Source: Chersky-840 sp963848335 (GTDB lineage: Bacteria > Actinomycetota > Acidimicrobiia > Acidimicrobiales > UBA8190). From it: a stretch of DNA of 64,000 nt. Under the pieces are notes generated by a model. The model had not been told where the DNA came from, made no database searches, and was given only the letters and a program-made list of their open reading frames with translations. The position numbers and the translations under genes are program-made. Shown piece by piece: positions 17,685-26,156 of the stretch. The stretch spans positions 186,001 through 250,000 of the forward strand of contig CAWKDD010000002.1 of the NCBI GenBank assembly GCA_963848335.1, written 5' to 3'. Position 1 is the stretch's first letter, and the number at the start of each line of letters is the position of its first letter.

Positions 17685-18478
17685 CCACGCTCTCCTACAC
17701 GCTCAGTGACTCGCGGGTCATGCTGCGCCGCAACCTCAAGCACCAGCTCCGCTACCCCTCGATGACCCTGATGCTCGCCGGCATACCCATCGTGCTCCTC
17801 CTGCTGTTCGTCTACGTATTCGGTGGCCAACTCGGTGCCGGCCTCGGCGCGCACGAGGGCCGTAGCGTCTACCTCGACTACGTGGTGCCCGGGTTGCTGC
17901 TGATCACCGTGGCCTCCGCCGTGCAAGGCACCGCGATCATGGTCGCCATGGACATGACCGGCGGTATCATCGATCGGTTCCGCACCATGGCGATCGCCCG
18001 CGCCTCGGTCCTCACCGGGCACGTGCTCGGCAGCCTGATCCAAACCCTGGCCGGTCTCGCCATCCTCGTCGGCGTCGCCTTCGGTGTCGGGTTCCACGCC
18101 AGTGCCGGGCTGCTCGAGTGGCTCGCCGCGATCGGGATACTGGCCCTGTTCGCCTTCGCGCTGATCTGGCTGGCCGTCGCACTCGGCTTGGCCGCCAAGA
18201 GCGTCGAGACGGCCAGCAACACCCCCATGATCCTGTTCCTGCTTCCGTTCCTCGGCAGCGGGTTCGTGCGGACCCAGACGATGCCCGTCGGGCTGCGTCA
18301 GTTCGCCGAGTACCAGCCCTTCACCCCCGTCACCGACACCGTGCGGGGACTGCTCACCAACGCTCCTATCGGCCTCCACGCTGTTGTCGCTGTTGCGTGG
18401 AGCGTCGGTATCGCCCTCGGGGCCTACCTCTGGGCCACCCGCCTCTACAACCGGCGCCGAGCAGCCGAGCCGATCTGA
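17681..18478 (+). CDS. DrrB-like ABC-2 transporter permease
   Basis: 265 residues with six membrane helices. The ABC-2 motif region LDYVVPGLLLITVASAVQGTAIMVAMDMTGGIIDRFRTMAIAR is family-typical, as is FLPFLGSGFV before PVGLRQFAEYQPFTPVTD. It pairs with the preceding DrrA-like ATPase to form an efflux pump in the cytoplasmic membrane. Confidence 0.93.
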   Translation: MTTLSYTLSDSRVMLRRNLKHQLRYPSMTLMLAGIPIVLLLLFVYVFGGQLGAGLGAHEGRSVYLDYVVPGLLLITVASAVQGTAIMVAMDMTGGIIDRFRTMAIARASVLTGHVLGSLIQTLAGLAILVGVAFGVGFHASAGLLEWLAAIGILALFAFALIWLAVALGLAAKSVETASNTPMILFLLPFLGSGFVRTQTMPVGLRQFAEYQPFTPVTDTVRGLLTNAPIGLHAVVAVAWSVGIALGAYLWATRLYNRRRAAEPI

Positions 18479-18581
18479 GCGGGACCATCCGCCACGATGA
18501 GAGCCGCCCGCAAGACCCGGCGCCCCCCGTCAGCGCCTGGGCGGCCGCGTGCGCACAGCCCGCTGTCCAGCACTTTTCGTG

Positions 18582-18598
18582 CCCGAAGGGTCTTCGGG
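18582..18598 (+). terminator. Stem-loop after exporter operon (possible terminator)
   Basis: CCCGAAG-GGT-CTTCGGG is a perfect 7-bp hairpin about 100 bases after the permease stop. No T-run follows, so a terminator role is uncertain. The rest of the 18479-18676 gap shows no gene. Confidence 0.4.
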
Positions 18599-18676
18599 CC
18601 CTATTGGGGAGAACGGTGCACCTGACACGGTAGGAGGCACCGGATCACTTCGAGATGATCCCCGGGAGGGTGCTTC

Positions 18677-19942
18677 ATGGACAGGACCGTTCGCACCGTG
18701 GAAGCGCTGGAGATACTGGACTCGCGGTCCATGCCCACCCTGGCGGTCACCGTCACCCTGGCCGACGGCACCAGGGCGCGCGCCGGGGTTCCCTCCGGAG
18801 CTTCCACCGGTTCGCGCGAAGCAGTCGAGCTGCGTGACGGTGACCCCGAGCGCTATGCCGGCAAGGGCGTGCTCCAGGCGATGTCCAACGTCAACACCGA
18901 GATCGCCGACGCGCTGGTCGGACGCCGGTTCGAGGACGTGTCCGAGGTCGATGCCACGCTCATCGCCCTCGACGGGACCCCCAACAAGGCCCGCCTGGGT
19001 GCCAATGCCATCGTGGGCGTGTCCATCGCCATCTCCCGCGCCTTCGCCACGGCCCGGGGCTTGGAGCTGTGGCAGGCCATCGCCGCCTCCGAGGGCACCA
19101 CGCCACGCCTGCCGGTCCCGCACTTCAACGTGCTGAACGGCGGCAAGCACGCCCCCAACGACCTCGACTTCCAGGAGTTCATGATCGCCCCCATCGGGGC
19201 ACCGACCTACGCCGAGGCTGTCCGGGCGGGCTCGACGGTCTACGGCGCGCTGCGCAGGACGCTTTCCGACCGTGGGTACGCCACCGGTCTGGGCGACGAA
19301 GGCGGGTTCGCCCCGGCGCTGCGGCGCCCCGAGGAGGTGCTCACCCTGGTGGTCCAGGCCATCGAGGCAGCCGGATACAGCCCCGGGCGGGGCGGTGTAT
19401 CGATCGCCATGGACCCAGCCGCCAGCGAGTTCTACCGGGACGGCCGCTACCACGTTGACGGTGAAGCGCTCAGTTCCGATGACATGATCGACCGTTACGC
19501 GGCCATGGCGACGAACTATCCCGTCTGGTTGCTCGAGGACGGCCTTGCCGAGTCGGACTGGGACGGTTGGGAGCGCTTGACGGCGCGCTTGGGGGACGAG
19601 CTCGAGCTCGTCGGCGACGACATTCTGTGCACCAACCCGGCCATCATCACCGAGGCCATCGCACGAAAGGTGGGCAACGCGTCTCTCATCAAGGTGAACC
19701 AGATCGGCACCGTGACCGAGACCCTCGAGGCGATGCGCATCTGCCGGCAGGCGGGCTGGGCGCAGTTCGTGTCCCACCGCTCAGGGGAAACCGAGGACCA
19801 CTTCATCGCCGACCTCGCCCTCGGGTCGGGTTGTGGCCAGCTCAAGACCGGTGCTCCGGCCCGTGGCGAGCGGGTGGCGAAGTACAACCGCCTCCTGGAG
19901 TCAGCCGCCACCTTCCCTGACTTGCCCTACGGTCTCACCTGA
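18677..19942 (+). CDS. eno: Enolase (phosphopyruvate hydratase)
   Basis: 421 residues, normal length. It converts 2-phosphoglycerate to phosphoenolpyruvate in glycolysis and gluconeogenesis. All key sites are visible: GASTG loop, NGGKHAPN, QEFMI, GDEGGFAP, the metal-binding Asp in AMDPAASEFY, Glu in LLEDGLAE, Asp in GDDILCTN, catalytic Lys in IKVNQIGT, SHRSGETED and LKTGA. GGGAGGG precedes the ATG. Small departures (GDDILCTN rather than the commoner GDDLFVTN; GARGE-type loop) and a setting apart from other glycolytic genes suggest it may be a second, divergent enolase. That is inference. Confidence 0.95.
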   Translation: MDRTVRTVEALEILDSRSMPTLAVTVTLADGTRARAGVPSGASTGSREAVELRDGDPERYAGKGVLQAMSNVNTEIADALVGRRFEDVSEVDATLIALDGTPNKARLGANAIVGVSIAISRAFATARGLELWQAIAASEGTTPRLPVPHFNVLNGGKHAPNDLDFQEFMIAPIGAPTYAEAVRAGSTVYGALRRTLSDRGYATGLGDEGGFAPALRRPEEVLTLVVQAIEAAGYSPGRGGVSIAMDPAASEFYRDGRYHVDGEALSSDDMIDRYAAMATNYPVWLLEDGLAESDWDGWERLTARLGDELELVGDDILCTNPAIITEAIARKVGNASLIKVNQIGTVTETLEAMRICRQAGWAQFVSHRSGETEDHFIADLALGSGCGQLKTGAPARGERVAKYNRLLESAATFPDLPYGLT

Positions 19943-20026
19943 GGTGCTGCCCAGCCGGATATTCGAGCCCCTCGGCATGCGTGACTCGGCTCTTTGGGCC
20001 TCGGATGTCTCCCGCCTGGCCACTGC

Positions 20027-20836
20027 CTACGGGTGTGGCCCCGCCATGCCGAGATCGTCAGAGCGACCGGCTTCGAGTCGGGACCACTGGGCGATGGGGC
20101 GTCCGCCGGGCCACACCGGGTGCCAGGTGGGTGAGCCGCTGCCGGTGCGCGTGAAGGTGCACTGTTGCGGCCAGCCGGGGGGCGAGTCTTCCCAGGGCTC
20201 CTGGCGTCCGTACACGGTGAGGTCCATGAGCGCGTAGCTGTAGTCCATTGCCTCTGCCCCGCGGCGGCTGGTCCAGTACGTTTCGAAGACGCGGTCGCCG
20301 TCCCGTAGGTAGCACACGAGGTGGAACAGGCCGACCTGGCGCCCGACGAGGAGCGCGTCGGCCGACGCCTGTGCTGAGTACCACGGCATGTCCCAGCCCA
20401 TGAAGGCGCGGTAGCGGCTGCTTTGGTCGTAGGGGCCCTGGCAGAAGACGGCGTAGGTGATGTCGCGAGAATGCAGGTAGGACAGCTCCGCCACCTGGGT
20501 GTTGACCCACGTGCAACCTTCGCACTGCTCGGCCGCGGGGTGGCCCGGGTGCCACATGAAGTAATAGGCGATGAGCTGCCGGCGCCCTTCGAACGCGTCG
20601 AGCAGGGTGAGCGGTCCGCGAGGCCCGAGGAGCTCGAGGTGGGCGTCCATCTCGACCATGGGCAGGCGCCGTCGGGCCGCGGCGATGGCGTCGCCTTCGC
20701 GGGTGTGTGCCTTCTCCCGGATTCGCAGTTCGTCAAGCTCGGCCTGGAACGTGTCCCGGTCGACGACCGGGGGCAGGCTCGCGGCGTTGGTGGCGACGGC
20801 CGCCGGCCCTCCCGTGCTCGTTGGTTCATCCTTCAT
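20027..20836 (-). CDS. DUF899 (thioredoxin-fold) family protein
   Basis: 269 residues. The DUF899 pattern is present: RLPMVEMDAHLELLGPRG, LLDAFEGRRQLIAYYFMWHP, the Cys pair in EQCEGCTW and FGWD-like YRAFMGWDMPWYS, then NVFETYWTSRRGAE-type text near the end. Members have a thioredoxin-like fold and unknown activity. It is an isolated reverse-strand gene between enolase and the fatty-acid genes; an 84-base gap separates it from enolase. Confidence 0.85.
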   Translation of the reverse strand: MKDEPTSTGGPAAVATNAASLPPVVDRDTFQAELDELRIREKAHTREGDAIAAARRRLPMVEMDAHLELLGPRGPLTLLDAFEGRRQLIAYYFMWHPGHPAAEQCEGCTWVNTQVAELSYLHSRDITYAVFCQGPYDQSSRYRAFMGWDMPWYSAQASADALLVGRQVGLFHLVCYLRDGDRVFETYWTSRRGAEAMDYSYALMDLTVYGRQEPWEDSPPGWPQQCTFTRTGSGSPTWHPVWPGGRPIAQWSRLEAGRSDDLGMAGPHP

Positions 20837-20945
20837 GCCCGTCTGCTCCTTTGGTTTCGAGCCTTCGCTTGTTCATTGCCTCTGCGCGCGCATCCCCCGG
20901 AGTGAAGCCGTCCCTCTCCATGCCTTCGATTATCCTGCCTCACGC

Positions 20946-21227
20946 GTGAAGCGCATCGACACCGATCTCTTGACTCCGAAGCGCGGAGAACCTTTGGCCG
21001 ATGCCACCGTGGTCATCGATGGCTCGTCGATCGCCTACGCCGGGTCCCGGCACGACGCCCTCGGCATTCCCTGTTCGATCTCTGTGCCATGTCTCATGGC
21101 CGGTCTCCGGGACTGCCACGCCCAGGTTCTGGGCACGCCGTCGATGGACCTCGACGAGCTCGCCATGGTCCCGACAGCCGTACTGGCAGCACGCAGACCC
21201 AAGGGGCCACGGTGTACCTGGCATTGA
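20946..21227 (+). pseudogene. Truncated amidohydrolase N-terminus
   Basis: From GTG 20946 the frame resembles the start of imidazolonepropionase/prolidase-like amidohydrolases: an AVVIDG-type beta-sandwich strand (ADATVVIDGSSIAYAG) and CLMAGLRDCHAQVLG, which lines up with the usual PGL-D-HxH metal-binding strand. The HxH is already lost (DCHAQ) and only about 93 residues remain. The reading ends inside the start of the acyl-CoA dehydrogenase gene. I read it as a remnant left by deletion of the catalytic barrel. Confidence 0.6.
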
Positions 21228-22369
21228 CACCAGCGCAGCAAGAGCTTCAGGAGGAGCTGCGCTCCTACTTCATCAGGCTGGTGGAAGAAGTCGATGTCCG
21301 GGGCGACTCGACGCCGACCTACCCCCGTTTCATCCGCCGGATGGGCCTTGACGGCTGGCTCGGCCTCGGTTGGCCTGTGGAGTACGGCGGACAGGGCCGG
21401 GGACCGGTCGACCAGATGATCTTCGTCGAGGAGTCCCACTGGGCAGGCGTGCCGCTCCCCCTGCTCACCCTCAACAGCGTGGCGCCGACGCTGATGGCTC
21501 TCGGAACCGAGGAGCAGAAGCAGCGTTTCCTCCCCGGCATCCTCCGGGGGGAGGTCCATTTCTCCATCGGCTACACCGAGCCCTCCGCCGGCACCGACCT
21601 GGCATCGTTGCAGACGCGGGCAGTGCGCGACGGCGATCAGTACGTGATCAACGGGGAGAAGATCTTCACGAGCGCCATCCAGTACGCCGACTACGTCTGG
21701 CTGGCAGCACGAACCGATCCGGAAGCCCCCAAGCACAAAGGTCTGTCCGTCTTCGTCGTGCCGGTGGACACCCCGGGCTTTCATTGGACTCCGCTGGACA
21801 CCATCGCCGGCGACATCACGAGCTCGACGTTCTACGAGGACGTCCGGGTGCCGGTCGAGAATCTCGTCGGGAGCGAGAACCAGGGTTGGAAGCTGATCAC
21901 CAATCAGCTCAATCACGAGCGCGTCGCCATCTGTCCGTCGTCGGGGCTCCGCCGGAGCCTCACGGAGGTGCGCCGCTGGGCGCAGGATCAGATCCTGGCT
22001 GACGGGCGCCGGGTGATCGACCAGGATTGGGTCCGCACCCACCTCGCCCGGGTGTACGCCAAGGTCGAGGTACTGGCGCTCCTGAACGCCAAGGTGGCGT
22101 GGGCGGCCGACAAGGGATTGAGCCCCGCCGATGCCTCGGCCACCAAGGTGTACGGCACCGAGCTCGCCCTCGAGATCTATCGCCTGCTCACCGAGGTGGT
22201 GGGCCAGGCCGGCTACCTGGTGGCGGGGTCGGCCGGAGCCGTGTTCCAGGGTGGCCTGGAGCGCAATACCCGGAGCCAGAGCATCTTCACCTTCGGCGGT
22301 GGGACCAACGAGATCCAGCGCGACATCATCGCCATGGTCGGGTTGGGCATGCCCCGCTCGACCCGCTGA
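21212..22369 (+). CDS. Acyl-CoA dehydrogenase
   Basis: 385 residues from GTG 21212, with AAGGGG upstream; the first 16 bases overlap the amidohydrolase remnant. FAD-dependent oxidation of an acyl-CoA to its enoyl-CoA. Visible signatures: GWPVEYGGQGRGPVDQMIF, the flavin-binding YTEPSAGTDLASL, GEKIFTSAIQYADYVWLAAR, and the C-terminal QSIFTFGGGTNEIQRDIIA. The usual catalytic Glu region lies near the end of the protein. Acyl specificity cannot be told; short of context, steroid- or fatty-acid-type substrates are possible. Confidence 0.92.
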   Translation: MYLALTPAQQELQEELRSYFIRLVEEVDVRGDSTPTYPRFIRRMGLDGWLGLGWPVEYGGQGRGPVDQMIFVEESHWAGVPLPLLTLNSVAPTLMALGTEEQKQRFLPGILRGEVHFSIGYTEPSAGTDLASLQTRAVRDGDQYVINGEKIFTSAIQYADYVWLAARTDPEAPKHKGLSVFVVPVDTPGFHWTPLDTIAGDITSSTFYEDVRVPVENLVGSENQGWKLITNQLNHERVAICPSSGLRRSLTEVRRWAQDQILADGRRVIDQDWVRTHLARVYAKVEVLALLNAKVAWAADKGLSPADASATKVYGTELALEIYRLLTEVVGQAGYLVAGSAGAVFQGGLERNTRSQSIFTFGGGTNEIQRDIIAMVGLGMPRSTR

Positions 22370-22796
22370 TCCGCTGATCCGCTCGGCGGTCCGAGCAGGG
22401 CGGCCGGCGCGTCGGGTCGCCGGGTTGCCGGGTTGGGTGCACACACCCCGCCTCCTCGCAGAAGCAGGGTGTGCGCCGAGGGAGGACGGTTCGAGCGAGG
22501 ACGGTTCGAGGAAGGACCGAGGGCGCCAGCGTCCCGGCTGTGGTCGTTGGATCGACGGTTGCCGTCACCCCCCCGAGGCCGGGAACGGTGGGCACGCCCG
22601 GTCCCGGCGGCACAGGGAGTGGGGATCCTTGCGCGGTGGGAGCGAAGGTCGCCGACGAGGCGATTCCCAGAACGACTCCGGCGGCGGCGGCGCCCAGGAG
22701 GACCAGGACTCGCCCCGGTCTCCCCCGCAGGCGGTGTAGCTCGATGTCGGGATCGACCCCGGTAGGGACGGGTGAAACAGCGGGGGAATACCACAA
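22326..22796 (-). CDS. Possible membrane-anchored Pro-rich protein (doubtful)
   Basis: In the gap 22370-22836 the only protein-like signal is a reverse-strand frame with a hydrophobic helix (VLVLLGAAAAGVVLGIASSA) followed by a Pro/Thr/Val-rich segment (LPVPPGPGVPTVPGLGG). The only start is a TTG at 22796 without a clear ribosome site. The last 50 residues look spurious and run antisense to the acyl-CoA dehydrogenase. The true end may lie earlier or a frame break may hide it. Confidence 0.3.
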   Translation of the reverse strand: MWYSPAVSPVPTGVDPDIELHRLRGRPGRVLVLLGAAAAGVVLGIASSATFAPTAQGSPLPVPPGPGVPTVPGLGGVTATVDPTTTAGTLAPSVLPRTVLARTVLPRRTPCFCEEAGCVHPTRQPGDPTRRPPCSDRRADQRISGSSGACPTRPWR

Positions 22797-22836
22797 TTAG
22801 TGGCCATATAAACACAACAAGTGGAATGTCCTGGCG

Positions 22837-23388
22837 TCAGTGCAGGACGACGCGGACCAGCAGCACCCCTGCCCCCAAGAGCACCCCGATCACGATCTGG
22901 GTGACCCGTTGCGCTCCGGTGGCCCGGCTGCGCATGGTGGCGATGATCTCGAAGGTGGCGAGAGCCGCCGCACTGCTCCACAGGGCCCCGAGGACCCCGG
23001 TGGCCAGGGAGGCCCCCGCCGCCCACAGGATGGCGAGCACCGCGATCGGGATCACCGCACCTTTCATGATCGACCCTTCACGCAGCAGGGCGCGCCAGAA
23101 CGCCTCCGCCGACAAGGCGTCCCGGGTCTTGAGCCGGTCCCCCACCACCCTGGCGTAGGTATGGGCGAGCCAGTAGAGGACGAGGACGAGCACGGTGGCT
23201 TCGATGGTGTCGATGAAGGTCTCCCGGCGGGTGCTTTCGGCGGCGAGCACGGCTCCGACGGCGATCGTCCCGTAGATCACCCCCGAGGGGTTGTCGTCGG
23301 GCTCCACCCACCGGGAGATCGCCGAGACGAGACTCCCGATTCCGGGGCGCGGAAGGTGGTGAGCGGGAACGGGGGGTCTGTCGGCCAT
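22837..23388 (-). CDS. Membrane protein of unknown function
   Basis: 183 residues from ATG 23388 (GTG 23421 possible). Four hydrophobic helices: about 36-52, 62-85, 110-130 and 155-180, with the charged segment TRRETFIDTIEA between the first two. No domain recognised. It lies downstream of the Gfo/Idh gene on the same strand with a 66-bp gap to it. Confidence 0.65.
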   Translation of the reverse strand: MADRPPVPAHHLPRPGIGSLVSAISRWVEPDDNPSGVIYGTIAVGAVLAAESTRRETFIDTIEATVLVLVLYWLAHTYARVVGDRLKTRDALSAEAFWRALLREGSIMKGAVIPIAVLAILWAAGASLATGVLGALWSSAAALATFEIIATMRSRATGAQRVTQIVIGVLLGAGVLLVRVVLH

Positions 23389-23454
23389 CCCAGCATCATG
23401 CCGCCGTGGCGGGGCGGTCACGGAGACCGACGGGAACCGTCTCTCGCCCCGGGC

Positions 23455-24564
23455 TCAGAGCGAGACGGCAGAACCTGTCGCCGCCGACCGGTAGGCGGCG
23501 CCCACGAGCTCGTGGGCGCGCTGCGCGTCGTCGAAGCCGGGCCATGCCGGCTCGCCGTCTTGCACGCAGCGCACCCAGTGCCGGTCGGCAGGGTAGGTGT
23601 AGAAGACGAAGTCACGACGGGGGAGGCCGGCGGCGGCGAAGAAATCCTCCCGCATGCTCGCCAGGTCGGGGCGCTGCGGAGCGGCATCGGGCCGTTGCAC
23701 GAGGTAGCTGTCCTCGGCGGCCCCCACTATGAAATCCGTCGTCGCCTCGACCGCACCGTTCTCGAAGAAGACCTCGAACCGGCGTTCCTCGCGTCCCCGC
23801 ACACCGTTGAAGACGCTCAGGATGGTGCCGACCACGCCCGACTCGTGCTCGACGGTGACCGCGGCCACGTCCTCGACGTCGTATCCGAAGACGGCCCGGG
23901 TGCGCGCCGAGACCCGCACCGCCGGTCCGAACAGCCAGCACACGATGTCGGCGGCGTGGATCGAGTGCTCGAGCAGCGCACCGCCACCGGCCTGGTCGCG
24001 CTGTGAGCGCCACGAGCTGTGCCCCGGCACCACGGCGCCGGTGGGCCAGTACTGGTCGTCTCGCAGCGTGTAGGCCATGGGGACGCCGAGCTCTCCGGAG
24101 CCTACGAGTCCGTGCATCTGGTTGACGATGGGATGGAAGCGCGAGTGGAACCCGACCTGAGCCGGGCGCGGTGTCGCCCGCACCGCCGCGCAGAGCTCGT
24201 GCACCACGGCGAGGGTCGGCGCCAAAGGTTTCTCGCAGAAGAGGGCCTTCCCCGACTCCAGAGTGGCCAGCACCAGCTCGCGATGCGTCGACGTGGGCGA
24301 GGTGATCATGACGGCGTCGATGTCCTCGTCGTCGATGATCCGGCGGGCGTCGTCGGTGAGGTACGCAAAGGCACAATTGCGCGCCACCGCCGCCCGTGAC
24401 GGCTCGGAGGGATCTGCCGCCCCCACCGGGACGACCTCGCCGTCCTCGGACATCTTGCGCAGTCCGTCGGCGTGGATCTGCCCGATCATGCCGCAGCCGA
24501 TGAGGCCGATCCTCAGCGCCCGCCGCCCCCGGACCGTCTCTTCGACGGTCTGCCCCGCCGTCAC
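23455..24564 (-). CDS. Gfo/Idh/MocA family oxidoreductase
   Basis: 369 residues. The N-terminal Rossmann fold has GLIGCGMIGQIHADGL for NAD(P), SPTSTHRELVL and the family-diagnostic EKPLAPT (catalytic Lys). The C-terminal alpha/beta domain contains GGGALLEHSIHAADIVCWLFG, matching the substrate-side His. Members oxidise or epimerise sugars and cyclitols; the substrate is unknown. GTG 24564 overlaps the stop of the WS/DGAT gene upstream by four bases, so the two are translationally coupled. Confidence 0.92.
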   Translation of the reverse strand: MTAGQTVEETVRGRRALRIGLIGCGMIGQIHADGLRKMSEDGEVVPVGAADPSEPSRAAVARNCAFAYLTDDARRIIDDEDIDAVMITSPTSTHRELVLATLESGKALFCEKPLAPTLAVVHELCAAVRATPRPAQVGFHSRFHPIVNQMHGLVGSGELGVPMAYTLRDDQYWPTGAVVPGHSSWRSQRDQAGGGALLEHSIHAADIVCWLFGPAVRVSARTRAVFGYDVEDVAAVTVEHESGVVGTILSVFNGVRGREERRFEVFFENGAVEATTDFIVGAAEDSYLVQRPDAAPQRPDLASMREDFFAAAGLPRRDFVFYTYPADRHWVRCVQDGEPAWPGFDDAQRAHELVGAAYRSAATGSAVSL

Positions 24565-26057
24565 CTTGCGGGTTGTGGCGCATGCTCGACGGCGCCGGCG
24601 CGTTGGCGCGGGCGCGTCCGGCGGCGTCCCGGTGCCACGCCCGTCGGCAGGGCGGGACCTACCCCGGCGGCAGCGGCGAGCTCGTCGAGTGCGTCGGGGA
24701 TGTACCGGGCGACGTCGGACAGGCGCGGCACCGTCTCGGCGCACGCCATGAGCCCCCAGTTGAGGACCCCCCGGTAGCTCATGACGGTGATGTTCAGTCC
24801 GGCTCCGTCCATCACCGGGCCCAGGGGGAAGCCGGCGACGAGCTCGGCGCCTGCCAGGTAGAGCGGGAAGTCGGGCCCCGGGACATTGGAGATCACCAGG
24901 CTGTGGATGGGCCGGTGATGGTCGGCCAGCTTCAGGCGTGTGTAGGCGCGGGCCGCGGTCGAGAACACGTTGGGGGTGGCGTGCTCGGCCCAATTGAGCA
25001 GGACGTCCGCCCCCAGGGCGTTGTGCTCCTCCTTGGCCCCCTTCGTGCTCTGGCGGATGGCGTGGAGTCTCTCGACGGGGTCCTCCATCTGGCACGGAAG
25101 GGCCACGAACATCGCCGACACCTTGTTGGCGCCGCGTTGGTGGGCAGAGGTGGGAGCGGTCGAGACCGGGACCGTGGCCACGAGCGGACCGTCGGGCAGC
25201 TCGTCGCCGTCGAGCAGGTACCTGCGCAGCGCGCCGGTGCATACGGCCAGGACCACATCGTTCAGAGTGGTGTCACAGGACCGCTTGATGCGCTTGGCGT
25301 CCTCCAATGCTATGGACGAGAACGCCACGCGCCGGTGGGGGGTGATCGACGCGTTGAGGGACGTGCGGGGAGTGGTGAGCGGCAGAGCAGCGCGTCCCGG
25401 TCCCCGTGCCCGCACCCGCCGGACGTCGACCAGCGCCCGTCCCGTGCGCCACGCCAGTTTCGTCATCCCGAGCGGCCGCGTCAGGCGGGTCCCGAGCGAG
25501 TGCGCCAGGAGCCGGAGCTCGGACGGGAGGTGCTCGTCAGCCGAGGACGGGTTGCCGGGGGAGGGACGGGGCGGGGGTGACGCTTCGAGGTCGAACAGCT
25601 GCGCGAGCAGCTCGGCCCCCGAGACCCCGTCGATGGTGCAGTGGTGGATCTTCGTCACCACCGCGATCTGGCCCCCACGCATGCCCTCGACGATGTACAT
25701 CTCCCATAACGGCTTGGAGCGGTCCAGTTGGCGGCTGCAGACGTCACCGACGAAGCGCGCCAGCTCCTCGACACCGCCGGGGGCCGGAAGGGCCGAATGG
25801 CGGATGTGGTACTCGATGTCGAAGCTCGGGTCGTCCACCCAGTAGGGGTGGCCCAGGCGGAAGGGCACTTCGACGAGCCGCCTGCGGAATATCGGGGCGA
25901 GCTCGAGACGCGAGCTCACAAGGGCACGCATCTTGTCGAAGGAGTAGCCGCCCGGAACGGTGGACGGGTCGAAGATGGCGGCCATCGAGACGTTCATATG
26001 GAGGCTCGGCGTCTCCAGGTAGAGGAATGTCGCGTCCAGTCCTGTGAGCTGTTCCAT
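24561..26057 (-). CDS. Wax ester synthase / diacylglycerol acyltransferase (WS/DGAT)
   Basis: 498 residues. Acylates long-chain alcohols or diacylglycerol with acyl-CoA to make storage wax esters or triacylglycerol. The catalytic HHxxxDG motif is His138-His139 in KIHHCTIDGVSG. Also typical are MEQLTGLDATFLYLETP at the N-terminus, NDVVLAVCTGALRRYL, the ANKVSAMFVALP region and SNVPGPDFPLYLAG near the C-terminus. It is divergent from the hydrolase at 26157 with a 99-bp gap. The Arg-rich tail at the very end is unusual and may reflect a shifted stop. Confidence 0.95.
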   Translation of the reverse strand: MEQLTGLDATFLYLETPSLHMNVSMAAIFDPSTVPGGYSFDKMRALVSSRLELAPIFRRRLVEVPFRLGHPYWVDDPSFDIEYHIRHSALPAPGGVEELARFVGDVCSRQLDRSKPLWEMYIVEGMRGGQIAVVTKIHHCTIDGVSGAELLAQLFDLEASPPPRPSPGNPSSADEHLPSELRLLAHSLGTRLTRPLGMTKLAWRTGRALVDVRRVRARGPGRAALPLTTPRTSLNASITPHRRVAFSSIALEDAKRIKRSCDTTLNDVVLAVCTGALRRYLLDGDELPDGPLVATVPVSTAPTSAHQRGANKVSAMFVALPCQMEDPVERLHAIRQSTKGAKEEHNALGADVLLNWAEHATPNVFSTAARAYTRLKLADHHRPIHSLVISNVPGPDFPLYLAGAELVAGFPLGPVMDGAGLNITVMSYRGVLNWGLMACAETVPRLSDVARYIPDALDELAAAAGVGPALPTGVAPGRRRTRPRQRAGAVEHAPQPAR

Positions 26058-26156
26058 GGTCGTCTCGCCCTTCTTGGTCGGTCCTCCCCCCCCGAATCCT
26101 GCAAGAACTGCCTGCCCGGCGTGCGCCATCTTCGCGCCATGAGCGAGGATGGTGCC

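Noticed and set aside
22213..22815. Alternative reverse frame of 200 codons over the end of the acyl-CoA dehydrogenase gene
   Set aside because: Arg/Pro-rich throughout with no hydrophobic pattern; the neighbouring frame is slightly more protein-like but still doubtful.
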